Assembly: GCF_001748285.1 (NCBI RefSeq)
Contig: NZ_BDGT01000023.1
Location: 22,906-86,905 of the forward strand
Source of the DNA: Thermogemmatispora onikobensis
GTDB lineage: Bacteria > Chloroflexota > Ktedonobacteria > Ktedonobacterales > Ktedonobacteraceae
Direction of reading: 5' to 3'
Length of the DNA stretch: 64,000 nucleotides
The notes under the pieces: model-generated
The model's input: only the letters and a program-made list of their open reading frames with translations
Databases searched by the model: none
What the model was told of the DNA's origin: nothing
Part shown: positions 26,901 through 34,961 of the stretch, in pieces
Numbering within the stretch: position 1 is the first letter of the stretch
Layout: each line of letters opens with the position of its first letter
Translations under genes and position numbers: made by a program

Positions 26901-27903
26901 GAACCGCACCAAGCGGCGGTTGGAATTCCTCTTGTTGCTGCATCATCTGCGCCACCAGCGTCATATGACGATGCGTGACCTGCGTTCGGCTCTGGCCTTT
27001 CTGATCACAGGCAATCTGAGCTGCAGCGAGGTGCATGCTGCTCGCCAGGGCGAAGATGGGGGAGCGGCTTTGCTAGAGCGCGCGTGCTGGCAGAGCGCTT
27101 TTGCTCCCGCCGAGGTTGACGATGAGCTGCTGCGCGATCTGCGGGCGTTTGATCCTGCACGCTTTCCTCAGCCTCATCTGGATCGCTTCCTGCATTTCCA
27201 TCAAGGGTCATCAGATGCCCTGCTGCGCGTTGAGTTGATGGCTGACGGAAAAGATTTGCCGCGCCAGCGTTTCCGCGAAGAGCGCGATTGGCTGGCTGCC
27301 TGGAAGCGCCGCCTCTATTTCTATGGTCCACGTCTGGATGATGAGGATCTGCGTCCAGAACTGCCTTCCGTGCGCTGGCCCGATCTTCTGCCTTACCGCT
27401 ATGCTCTGCTCTACCTGCAGTTGCTGAAAGGTGAACAGGAAGAGTTGGAGGAGACACGCCGCAAGCTGGCTCTTGGCATTTTGCGGTCGGATGGGATCAA
27501 CGCCGATTTGCCAGATGGCCATTTGAGTGTGGTGGTGCGCGCTTCGGAGGAGCAGCAACTGATTATTCTGAAGCAGCTCCCGCTGGAGCAGTTCATTCTG
27601 GAGTCAGTCGGCACTAGCGATAATGAGGTCGTTGAGACCTTACCCGAGTTCCTGGTACTGCGTCATCGCTCGGGAACGCCTCGTCTGGAGATCTCTCTCG
27701 ATCTGTTTGAGCTGCTGCTGCGCCTGGCGGATGGTTTGCAGCCAGAGGCTCTAGAGCTGCAGCCGCTGCTGGAGGATCTGCGCCATTTCAAGCATGCGGT
27801 GCTGCTGATGGAAACAAAGGATCTTGTGTTGATCGAGAAAGGTCAGCATCTGCACCACTTGACGCAGCGCGACGGTAAGGTGGTCAGAACAGCCATTGCT
27901 TGA
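23926..27903 (+). CDS. NERD nuclease / pseudokinase / Ser-Thr kinase / DptF-like ATPase fusion
   Basis: 1325-residue multidomain protein, predicted anti-phage component. Residues about 8-130: NERD domain (GE at 14-15, EIDFLAIG with Asp49, then IDEKSW with Asp62/Lys64, a PD-(D/E)xK-type site). About 165-435: degenerate kinase (HRA at 320-322 instead of HRD; DFY at 344-346). About 480-740: intact kinase (GQGAMA loop from Gly490, Lys514, HRDIKPAN with Asp600, DFG from Asp619). About 770-1325: P-loop ATPase with GNPGDGKT (810-817) and a Cys cluster (Cys972, 975, 981), matching DptF in length and style. NERD plus kinase recalls PglW of BREX/Pgl and kinase MAD6 of MADS. GTG start, AAGGAGG seven bases upstream. 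The next gene starts 21 bases later. Confidence 0.82.
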   Translation: MAELISTSDFASEGEQRAAAALRQGLPASWLVICNKVFPAKNGKSFEIDFLAIGQRWIFVIDEKSWQGPWRGNEEFWTRADGTSERSPLAKVDYVAKVVAGSLREKIPSLRGNEHFVQGVVLLSSPTAQPVIHDVRASTALFRLDEVCERLQELDEHQGNPLVGQLHSLLRTTLTGLPARPKLPRQIGTGFQIEEAEQVRPKLYRCRALEKVSGTNRPRIVMLYELDLDPLERQEAQEFYTRTYKALEQLQPTGLVPRAETPFPWSDRFMVVAIVPPEGEGRALSALPLPETREEFLKDLQMAAIAFKGLAQIHDQGVLHRALTPAALMVQFPKGQPPRVLFTDFYAARVSGMSIAARLDKTAVDDPYAAEDVLISYEFATRQTDTFSLALVMLERLSGTPISLLRPTVNEPPCLPDDPRWRSFLPPEPSAALSELFRSVLLPSREEQPPSAEELAHRLEEILRQAQQPQVSELPQTLVNGKFVVHRLLGQGAMARTYLVSEKDQPGRGQLVLKQFSQPTEAHDHAIQEYKALKNIKSKYFPAIQEPGEDPHIAMEYIPGPTLQQLEGEFPWPLERWWPFAQDLLKALATLEEYGILHRDIKPANIILHEVDNHPVLIDFGFAIRRGEERSLAGTPLYLPPEALTAASPPADCDRYAAAVVLFKMLTGQLPFTYSTEGQRILRPVEDLPGADEHVQRLAAVLLRALDPEPQRRPVSARQFLAELEQAELAAVVAAEETTPVLETGQEREARVNPWVEQVRGLYRKSASGNADNRGLDSDFVRQTYVETDLDRKLLPLVLARRPLALFLSGNPGDGKTAFLEQVRQKLVELGANPVAERSDQSGWELVYQDHVFRSCYDASEAHGGLSADEQLTRRLQELEGSERPAAALTVLVAINDGRLADYFERYGERFSWLKRQLSRSRRSESLREQEVWLVDLKRRAFVALPGEQARERSLFHRVLNSLVAKEHWTICQSCTAEAICPIYQNAQMLHQNRTKRRLEFLLLLHHLRHQRHMTMRDLRSALAFLITGNLSCSEVHAARQGEDGGAALLERACWQSAFAPAEVDDELLRDLRAFDPARFPQPHLDRFLHFHQGSSDALLRVELMADGKDLPRQRFREERDWLAAWKRRLYFYGPRLDDEDLRPELPSVRWPDLLPYRYALLYLQLLKGEQEELEETRRKLALGILRSDGINADLPDGHLSVVVRASEEQQLIILKQLPLEQFILESVGTSDNEVVETLPEFLVLRHRSGTPRLEISLDLFELLLRLADGLQPEALELQPLLEDLRHFKHAVLLMETKDLVLIEKGQHLHHLTQRDGKVVRTAIA

Positions 27904-27924
27904 TCTGCTGGAAGGAGGGCCATC

Positions 27925-29637
27925 GTGAAGGTTAAGTTGCCGAAGGAATTGCGCGGAGTCCGCTTTTCTCTGGTACTGCCCATTGAGTTGAATGATTTCG
28001 ATATCGAGCTGTTGCTGCCTATCCTCTTCTTTACTATTCTGGCCGAGGGTCGGGGACGCGCTCGTATACCAAATGACCCTCGGACCATCGATGTCTATAT
28101 TAATAAGCTTAGCCAGCATCCTGCGCTTGAGGGTTTCACCACTCCTCGCGAACGACGTCTGCTGGAACGTCTGGTACGCACTGCCCTGATCACAACCGGG
28201 CATACCGGTCGAAAGCGTGAAGCTGAGCAGATTACCTCTATTGTGACTTACAGCATACTTTCTTACAAGCCTGGCTTCCCCAAGGAAGCCAGTCGCCTGC
28301 GGAGCGCGGACCTTTTTCTCTACCAGGCGATGCACAGGTACCTGAAAGGCGATCAGGCCCTGCGCCAGCTTCTCAAAGAGATTTTCGGTCGCGGCGTTAA
28401 ACTCGGCAAGGCGGGCGACCTGGGTGGGGAATACGATGGCACTACTGAGGTAGATACGTTGACGCGCCTCTCGCTGGCCTTTCTCGATGGCTTTGAGAGT
28501 GCCCGGCCAGGCTTGAGTCGTGAAAAAGATGCCCATTCCGGAGCCTGTCCCGGACTGACCTACGAGCTAGCGGCTGACCTTGTGCAATATATGTCGGCTT
28601 ACCACAGGGCGATGCCCATGCCGGCTTTTATTCATCATCTCTTGACCTTGATCAATTTCGAGCTGTTTATCTACACTCTGAAGGTTGTCTACGCGGTGAA
28701 TGCATTGGTCGCGCAGCCAGAGAGCTTGCCTCCCGCGATGGGCGAGCCTCCGGCCCCATCACCCCCAACCCTCTATGTGGACTTCACCGGCCAGCCTGGC
28801 CCCAGCCAGGAGATGGCCCATGCCTGTGTACGCCGCGATATCGAAGCCTACCAGAGCTTTCTCTCGGCGAATCTGCTGCTGCGCCAGCTGCAAAGCTATG
28901 TGGAGCAGCTCAGACGAAACAGTCGCCGTCGAGCTCTCATAGATGGCCTCCTTGGAGACGCAACCGCAGGCCCACTTTACCTGCAACGTTTACTGATGCT
29001 ACGCGACCAACCCAGTATCTATGCTGATATTGAGGCTCACGCCAGTCATGATATTAACAGAATCTTTGAAGAGAATAAAGATCCAGAAGAGCCAGAAAGC
29101 ACACTAGCAACAAAATACCTGGATGAGCTGCTCGCCAGCGCTGAGAGCGATTTAGATGGCCTGGTCATCCTGCTGAAAGAAGGCCAGCGCGATGCTACCC
29201 AGAATTTCGTGCGCTGGTACTGGAGCACTGGAGGATTGACGCGCACTGAGGGGCTGCTTCGAGGGCAGCTCAAATATCGCCCATCCTGGCAATATGCTCC
29301 GACCAACGATCTGTTGGCGGTTCTGGTGCAGCTTGCCGCTGCCCGTCTGAATGGCAGCGAGAACGGCCTGAATGGAGACCAGAGCAATCATGGTCCCACG
29401 CCCATCCGCCTGCAGGACTTCCTGCGCTTCCTCGACGAGCGCTTTGGGCTGCTGGTTGACCGTCCGCCCGCTCCTTTTGTGGGCGCCGAGTATACTGCCG
29501 CGGCCCAGGAGAATCTACGGGCGATGCTGCGCCGCCTGCGCCAGATGGGTATCTTCCGCGACCTCTCCGACGACTTCACGGTCCAGCGTCTGCACCCACC
29601 GTATGCGGCCACATCCGCGCTAACCAGCTACTACTAA
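27925..29637 (+). CDS. DptG-like protein of the kinase/HerA system
   Basis: 570 residues, no catalytic motif that I can recognise. Placement between a DptF-like ATPase and a DptH-like HerA ATPase, a mostly helical composition, and the segment LINFELFIYTLKVVYAVNAL resemble DptG of the Dnd-linked restriction complex or the equivalent small middle protein of MADS (MAD7). That match rests on gene order, size and recalled family features, not alignment. The C-terminal part (LRAMLRRLRQMGIFRDLSDDFTVQRL) looks like a winged-helix segment. GTG 27925 has AAGGAGG six bases upstream; stop and start gaps of 21 and 29 bases put it in one operon with both neighbours. Confidence 0.6.
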   Translation: MKVKLPKELRGVRFSLVLPIELNDFDIELLLPILFFTILAEGRGRARIPNDPRTIDVYINKLSQHPALEGFTTPRERRLLERLVRTALITTGHTGRKREAEQITSIVTYSILSYKPGFPKEASRLRSADLFLYQAMHRYLKGDQALRQLLKEIFGRGVKLGKAGDLGGEYDGTTEVDTLTRLSLAFLDGFESARPGLSREKDAHSGACPGLTYELAADLVQYMSAYHRAMPMPAFIHHLLTLINFELFIYTLKVVYAVNALVAQPESLPPAMGEPPAPSPPTLYVDFTGQPGPSQEMAHACVRRDIEAYQSFLSANLLLRQLQSYVEQLRRNSRRRALIDGLLGDATAGPLYLQRLLMLRDQPSIYADIEAHASHDINRIFEENKDPEEPESTLATKYLDELLASAESDLDGLVILLKEGQRDATQNFVRWYWSTGGLTRTEGLLRGQLKYRPSWQYAPTNDLLAVLVQLAAARLNGSENGLNGDQSNHGPTPIRLQDFLRFLDERFGLLVDRPPAPFVGAEYTAAAQENLRAMLRRLRQMGIFRDLSDDFTVQRLHPPYAATSALTSYY

Positions 29638-29666
29638 GAAGCATTGAGCCTGGAAAGGGTCTACCT

Positions 29667-32600
29667 ATGGTAATCTCTTCTCCACAGAGCGAGCTGAAGA
29701 TCGAGCTACTGGCCGAGGCGCTGCTAAAAGAAATCAGGGGGACAAGCGCCGGCCATTGTGCTCGTATTGACTTCCTGGAACTGGACGATGCGCTGCCCCT
29801 CTGCCAACGGCTACGCACAAGTGAGCAGGCAAAGCAGGGAACCATGTTCCATATCCTGGCTACTGAACGCCAGCCTGGACCCGATGACTTGCTCTTTATC
29901 ACACCTGACCGCGCGATTGAGCTACGCAACCGCAAGATTGGACGCTTCTGCCTCTTCATTCCTGCTGGCAGTGTAGACGCTACTGCCAGCTCGCTGGCCA
30001 ATGCCTTCGCTCCCATCGATGGACGGGCGCTTTATGAGGCCGCCCTCCAGCAGCTACGGCGCCGACTCCAGGAGCGCTCTCCCGAGGCCGCCGCCCAGGT
30101 TCAGGCAGTTTTTAGCCACCTGCGCCGCTGGCCTGGCTTAAGCTATGAGCGACGCCTGGACTTCGTTATCGCCGTCTACGCCCATGTACAGGATGGCACG
30201 GCGGAGACGATTGGCCTGGAGCTCTGGCGGGTCGGCCTCATCAGCGATGCACGCCCCGATTTCGTCAATTTTCTGGAAGCCAATCGGCGCCTGACGACGC
30301 TGTTAGCTCGTCCCAAGAAGTTCGATGCCACCCTGGTCGAGCGTGTGCAAGAGCTGAAGGTGGAGAGCACAACCGCCACAGAGCTGCTGCGCTTCCTCCA
30401 GGGCAAAGCCCTCAGCGATGTGCATAACTGGTCACGCGCTCTGGTAGAGAAAGAGCTGACGCTCGATCGTTGGGAATTCGTCCAGCATGAAAAGAGCGAC
30501 CTGCATAAATTTGAGGTCGAATCTTTCGTCAATGCCAAAGGAGCAGTTGAACACTTCTGTCACCTGGCTCAGCCAGACGGCGTTGGTGGTGCCCTGTACG
30601 CTTACTACGGAAGCAACGGTGATGTGGTGGTACGCTGGAAGTGCAAGCCAGATAAGCCGCGCAACCTCGGCGGCTGGCGCGTGGCCATCGTGCCCCAGGA
30701 CAGCGAGCCAGGTTTCCGCGAAAGCCTGTGGGAGCAGGACTTCACCCCTGGGCGACGCAAGGTCACGATCAAGCTAGAGAAGCTGGGACTCGATAGCGAG
30801 GAGCTGCCCGATTATCTGGTCTGCGTGCGCATCGCCCCCTTGGGGCCTGACGGCAATGAGATGGTGAAGGACAACGATGGGGAGAAGCAGCTCTATTACG
30901 AAGATAGTCTCGCGTTCTACTTGACCCTTGATCCAGCTCACCTTCCTCCCGAGCAGACTCCCCGCGAAAAGCGCCAGACTGTCCCTACCCTTTCCTGGGG
31001 ACGGCTCAAAGTCGGTAGCGAGGTCCGCGAGACAATCCTGGAGGAAAGCCTGCCCCAATGGCAGAAGGAGCGCGCCTATTTCAGCCTGCTGCTCAATGGC
31101 AAGCACCGACTGACGCTGACGCTGAGCGAGACGCTGCAGCAGCTGGAGCAGCGCGTTCTGAAGGAACCGGCTCAGGGTGGCTGTTTTCTTCTGGAAGTTG
31201 ATGATCTGCAGCCCGTCGATGGGGAAGCTATTCAAGCGTTTCAGCTTGCCCCTGGCGAAAGCGAGAGCTGGCAACATTTCTGGCGCCAGCGCGAGCTGTT
31301 CTTCCGACGCCTGCGCCAGTCCGAGGGACGCGACCTCATCGAGGTGGCCGATTGGAGCAACAGCCCTGAGCTGGCCGACGCCGCTGTCCGCTACGCTCAG
31401 GCTTACCATGACCTGCTCCAGGACCTGCGAGCACGCGCAGCTGATGAGAGCGAAATCAAACAGGCTCTCTCGATTGACAGCCTGCTCATCCGCTTTCTAC
31501 ATCAGCGGCAGGCCGAAGAGGCCCTGGTCATCCTGCCAACCCACCCGCTGCGTGCCGCCTGGTTTGCCGGCTACACCCGGCTGCTTTCCTCCTGGGAGGA
31601 GGAGCTGCTGGAACAACAGGAGAGTCAGCGTAAACAGAAAGTCGATCTGGAAGCACTGCGCCTGCTCGTCCCGGCCAACGTCCCTCCCTTTGCCTACCAC
31701 GCCGCCACACCGACGGTCTTCATTTTCTTCCAGAATCTGCTTTTCTTCCACGGAGTGGCGCTTCCCGCCGATGCCCCTGATCCGCATCGGCGTTATACCG
31801 ACGTCGCTACTGTGCTCAAGGCCAGCCCGGACCAGGCCGTCCCGGGCGATATCCGTCCTGAGCGGCTTGGCGAGCATCTCAAGCTCTTTCAGGCCCTCCA
31901 TCCCTACGCCAATCCGCTGGTCTTGACGCTGGTGAACCCGGATCGTGGCGCGCTGCTGGGCGAGGCCCTGAAGGGTCTGGCCCCCTCGCAAAATGAAGCG
32001 GAGGAGACAGAGCTACCAGTCGGCACCCTGCCCCTGCTCCAGATCACTTCATACAGCGAAAGCTGGCAGAGCGGCACCTTGCAGACTCTGGCCCAAACGC
32101 TGCAACAGCATGGCAACTGGCTCTTCCGAAACGCAGGCTACCAGACAGACCATTTCCTGCCGGCCCTCTCAACCACCGCCCGCCCGCTGCGCCTGTTGCA
32201 GGAAGGAAAGCAAGAGCCACCCGAGGCTCACCTGGCCATCGTCAGCGACCTGATGCGTCCTCGCGTCGTTGCGACGTCGACGCCGGGCGCGTCCTCGCCG
32301 AGCAGCACAGTTAGCAGCTTCTCCCTCTATGGTCTGCTCGCACGCTTTATCTCTCAGTTCAGTCAGGAGAACGGTACCTTGCTCTGGCGCTACCAGATCA
32401 ACACCTTCGGCGGTAAGCCCCTTCCTCATCCCGAGGGACCACGCTATAGCGAGACACTAGTCAATCTGCACACAGCGCTTCTGAAAGCCGGTGGCTACTT
32501 ACTCAGCGGTAGAGCGGAAACTCAGCCCACTCTGGAGGTCGCGCTCACGGACAAGCGCCGCGCTCTGCTGGAGAAGCTGCATCAAAGGACGAACTGGGTC

Positions 32601-34778
32601 ATTACTCTGGACCGCTTCTTTACGCTGGACTACTACGACTCGCCCCACTTGCCCGGACTGGAGGACATAGCCCGTAAGTATGTGCTGGACTATTCGCCTG
32701 AGTTCACCGAAGGGCTGGGCCATCGCATGATGGTGACCACCTCCTGGCACCAGGAAATCAGCTCGATGCTCGCCCAGGCTATGGACGAGTTGGGCTTCTC
32801 GCAAATCGAGGAGAGTGTCAGCCACCTGCTGCACTACTTGAAAATCATCTCGGGACGTCTGGCATTGGAAGCACTGGAGTCCCCAGCCAGCACCGCCGCC
32901 GCCGTGGGCCTGGGCGTGGTCACAGCCTGGCTCCAACGCCAGGGCCGCCTCAAGCAGGCCGTCCTGCTACCCGTCGACCTCTACCCGCGTATCTTCTCAC
33001 CGAACAGCACAGGGCAACCCGTCCAGAGCGAGCGCCGCTGCGACCTGGCACTCATCACCCTGAAGCGGAACATTGTCGAGACGACTTTTATCGAGGTCAA
33101 GTGGCGTCGTGGCACCGCCCCACTTGAGCGCCTGGCCGCCGATATGGCCTTGCAGATGGAAACGACCGCTGAGACGATGCGTCAGCGCTTCTTCGATCGT
33201 CAGCAGCTCGATGGCGCCCTGCAACGCGCCTATCTGGCCAATGTCCTGCGCTTCTACTTCGAGCGCGCCCGTCGCTACCAGCTTTTCAATCCCGAGGCCG
33301 AAGGCACTTTCCTGGAAAACCTGGCCCGCTTCGAAAAAGAAGAGCTGGACTTCCGTCCCAGCTATGAGGGCTATATCGTCAGTCTTGAGAGCGAGCCTCG
33401 GAAGCAGCCGCTGATCATCGGAGACGCCCGCATCCGCCTGCTGACTGCCAGCGACTTCCAGAACCTGCCCGAACTTTTACAGGAGCCAGCCCTCAATCTC
33501 GAGGAAGAGGCCCTGGTCTCCGAGGAGTGGGCAGAATGGGAGCAACAGATAGGAGAAGGAGACGCATTCACCGCAGAACCAGCGGGCCAGCCAGCCGCTG
33601 AGCCTGGTCTTCCATCCAGACTTGAGCGGCAGTTAGAGAAACTCGGCAGGACAGAAGCAGAGAACACGTTGCTCATTCGCACCGGCCAGAAAGAGAGCCA
33701 GATGGCAGCCGGGCCTGTCTCTATGTCCACACGCATTCAGCTGGGGCAGGCCGCCAGTGGCCCAGTTTACTGGAAGCCGGGCATCCAGGGTAGCCCGCAT
33801 CTCTTCATCCTGGGTATCCCCGGACAGGGGAAATCGTGGACAATTGAGCATCTACTGAGTGCCCTAAGCCAGCAAGGCGTCCCGGCCCTGGTGCTGGACT
33901 TCCACGGCCAGTTCGCCGATCCCCAGGGGCGCTACTTCCAAAGCGTTCATCCGCAGGTTCTCGATGCAACGAAGGGTCTGCCTTTCAGCCCCTTTGAATG
34001 CAGCGTCTCCGGTCCAGCCTGGCGATCCAACGCCCTGGCAATTTCCGAGATCTTCGCTCAGGTCGCCGGGCTTGGAGAGATGCAACGCGATGTCATCTAC
34101 ACGGCTATCCGTGACGCCTACCGGGTCCACGGCTTTGAGGATGAACTGAGTGCCCAGGAACGCAGCGCGTTGACTTATCCTTCCCTCTACGAGGTCTTCC
34201 ATCGTATTGAGCGACTGGAGCAGCAGCGCCGGGTGGGTCACGTGACCGCACGCTGCCGGCCATTGCTGGAAATGGACCTCTTCCAACCCGCAGAGTCCCC
34301 TGCCAATCTCTCCTCGCTGATCGGGCATGGACTGGTCATCGACCTGCATCAGCTCTACGCGGAGCTGCTGCAGCTCAGCGCCGGCGCCTTCCTCCTGCAC
34401 AAGATCTATAAAGACATGTTCCACTGGGGCCCTGCCGAGCGGCTGCGGCTGGCCATCGTCCTGGACGAGGCCCATCGCCTGGCCAAGGACAAGACCCTGC
34501 CCAAGCTCATGAAAGAGGGACGCAAGTTCGGCATCTCAGTGATCGTCGCCAGCCAGAGCCTGGGCGATTTTCATCCCGAGATTCTCAACAACGCCGGCAC
34601 ACGCATCATCTTTCGCCTGAACCATCCCGAATCGCGCAAAGCCGCGGGCTTCATCCGCGCTGGCCAGGCCAAGCAGGTCGCGGAGCGGATCGAGCAACTG
34701 AGCGTCGGCTCTGCCTACGTTCAGACCCCCGAAATGCGGCAGGCCCTGATTGTGCGTATGGGAGCTGGCTCCTCATAA
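29667..34778 (+). CDS. DptH-like HerA/FtsK-type ATPase with internal PD-(D/E)xK-like motif
   Basis: 1703 residues, the typical size of DptH. The C-terminal third is a HerA/VirB4-like motor: Walker A GIPGQGKS (1383-1390), then VLDFHGQFAD, Walker B LAIVLDEAH (Asp1600-Glu1601), and a HerA-type sensor region (KEGRKFGISVIVASQSLGDFHPEILNNAGTRI). Upstream, CDLALITL...FIEVKW places Asp1126, Glu1143 and Lys1145 in the spacing of a PD-(D/E)xK nuclease. The N-terminal 1000 residues are unassigned. ATG 29667 has GAAAGGG upstream. Family knowledge: DptH works with DptF and DptG to cleave unmodified DNA; MAD8 of MADS is a similar-size ATPase. A long hairpin closes the operon. Confidence 0.78.
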   Translation: MVISSPQSELKIELLAEALLKEIRGTSAGHCARIDFLELDDALPLCQRLRTSEQAKQGTMFHILATERQPGPDDLLFITPDRAIELRNRKIGRFCLFIPAGSVDATASSLANAFAPIDGRALYEAALQQLRRRLQERSPEAAAQVQAVFSHLRRWPGLSYERRLDFVIAVYAHVQDGTAETIGLELWRVGLISDARPDFVNFLEANRRLTTLLARPKKFDATLVERVQELKVESTTATELLRFLQGKALSDVHNWSRALVEKELTLDRWEFVQHEKSDLHKFEVESFVNAKGAVEHFCHLAQPDGVGGALYAYYGSNGDVVVRWKCKPDKPRNLGGWRVAIVPQDSEPGFRESLWEQDFTPGRRKVTIKLEKLGLDSEELPDYLVCVRIAPLGPDGNEMVKDNDGEKQLYYEDSLAFYLTLDPAHLPPEQTPREKRQTVPTLSWGRLKVGSEVRETILEESLPQWQKERAYFSLLLNGKHRLTLTLSETLQQLEQRVLKEPAQGGCFLLEVDDLQPVDGEAIQAFQLAPGESESWQHFWRQRELFFRRLRQSEGRDLIEVADWSNSPELADAAVRYAQAYHDLLQDLRARAADESEIKQALSIDSLLIRFLHQRQAEEALVILPTHPLRAAWFAGYTRLLSSWEEELLEQQESQRKQKVDLEALRLLVPANVPPFAYHAATPTVFIFFQNLLFFHGVALPADAPDPHRRYTDVATVLKASPDQAVPGDIRPERLGEHLKLFQALHPYANPLVLTLVNPDRGALLGEALKGLAPSQNEAEETELPVGTLPLLQITSYSESWQSGTLQTLAQTLQQHGNWLFRNAGYQTDHFLPALSTTARPLRLLQEGKQEPPEAHLAIVSDLMRPRVVATSTPGASSPSSTVSSFSLYGLLARFISQFSQENGTLLWRYQINTFGGKPLPHPEGPRYSETLVNLHTALLKAGGYLLSGRAETQPTLEVALTDKRRALLEKLHQRTNWVITLDRFFTLDYYDSPHLPGLEDIARKYVLDYSPEFTEGLGHRMMVTTSWHQEISSMLAQAMDELGFSQIEESVSHLLHYLKIISGRLALEALESPASTAAAVGLGVVTAWLQRQGRLKQAVLLPVDLYPRIFSPNSTGQPVQSERRCDLALITLKRNIVETTFIEVKWRRGTAPLERLAADMALQMETTAETMRQRFFDRQQLDGALQRAYLANVLRFYFERARRYQLFNPEAEGTFLENLARFEKEELDFRPSYEGYIVSLESEPRKQPLIIGDARIRLLTASDFQNLPELLQEPALNLEEEALVSEEWAEWEQQIGEGDAFTAEPAGQPAAEPGLPSRLERQLEKLGRTEAENTLLIRTGQKESQMAAGPVSMSTRIQLGQAASGPVYWKPGIQGSPHLFILGIPGQGKSWTIEHLLSALSQQGVPALVLDFHGQFADPQGRYFQSVHPQVLDATKGLPFSPFECSVSGPAWRSNALAISEIFAQVAGLGEMQRDVIYTAIRDAYRVHGFEDELSAQERSALTYPSLYEVFHRIERLEQQRRVGHVTARCRPLLEMDLFQPAESPANLSSLIGHGLVIDLHQLYAELLQLSAGAFLLHKIYKDMFHWGPAERLRLAIVLDEAHRLAKDKTLPKLMKEGRKFGISVIVASQSLGDFHPEILNNAGTRIIFRLNHPESRKAAGFIRAGQAKQVAERIEQLSVGSAYVQTPEMRQALIVRMGAGSS

Positions 34779-34814
34779 ACAAGCTCCCGCGTCAAGGGCG
34801 GGAGGAATAACAGA

Positions 34815-34885
34815 CAGACGGGTCCTGTGGCAGCAGGAAAGCAGGCTTACAAGGCTGCTCATCAGCTACCAGCAGGACCCGTCTG
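34815..34885 (+). terminator. Bidirectional terminator-like hairpin after the HerA ATPase gene
   Basis: CAGACGGGTCCTG (34815-34827) and CAGGACCCGTCTG (34873-34885) form a perfect 13-bp stem. The 45-base loop holds a smaller AGCAG/CTGCT stem. It lies between two convergent genes, 37 bases after the plus-strand stop. No T-run is present. Confidence 0.55.
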
Positions 34886-34961
34886 CAGTCTGCTCCCTCC
34901 CCAGCAGCCGCGGAGCATATCCTTCCGATCGCGTTCCCGACAGACCCCTCAAGGTCTCCAT

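Noticed and set aside
34815..34885. Inverted repeat considered as ends of a small mobile element
   Set aside because: No flanking direct repeats are visible and it sits exactly between convergent genes, so a terminator is simpler.
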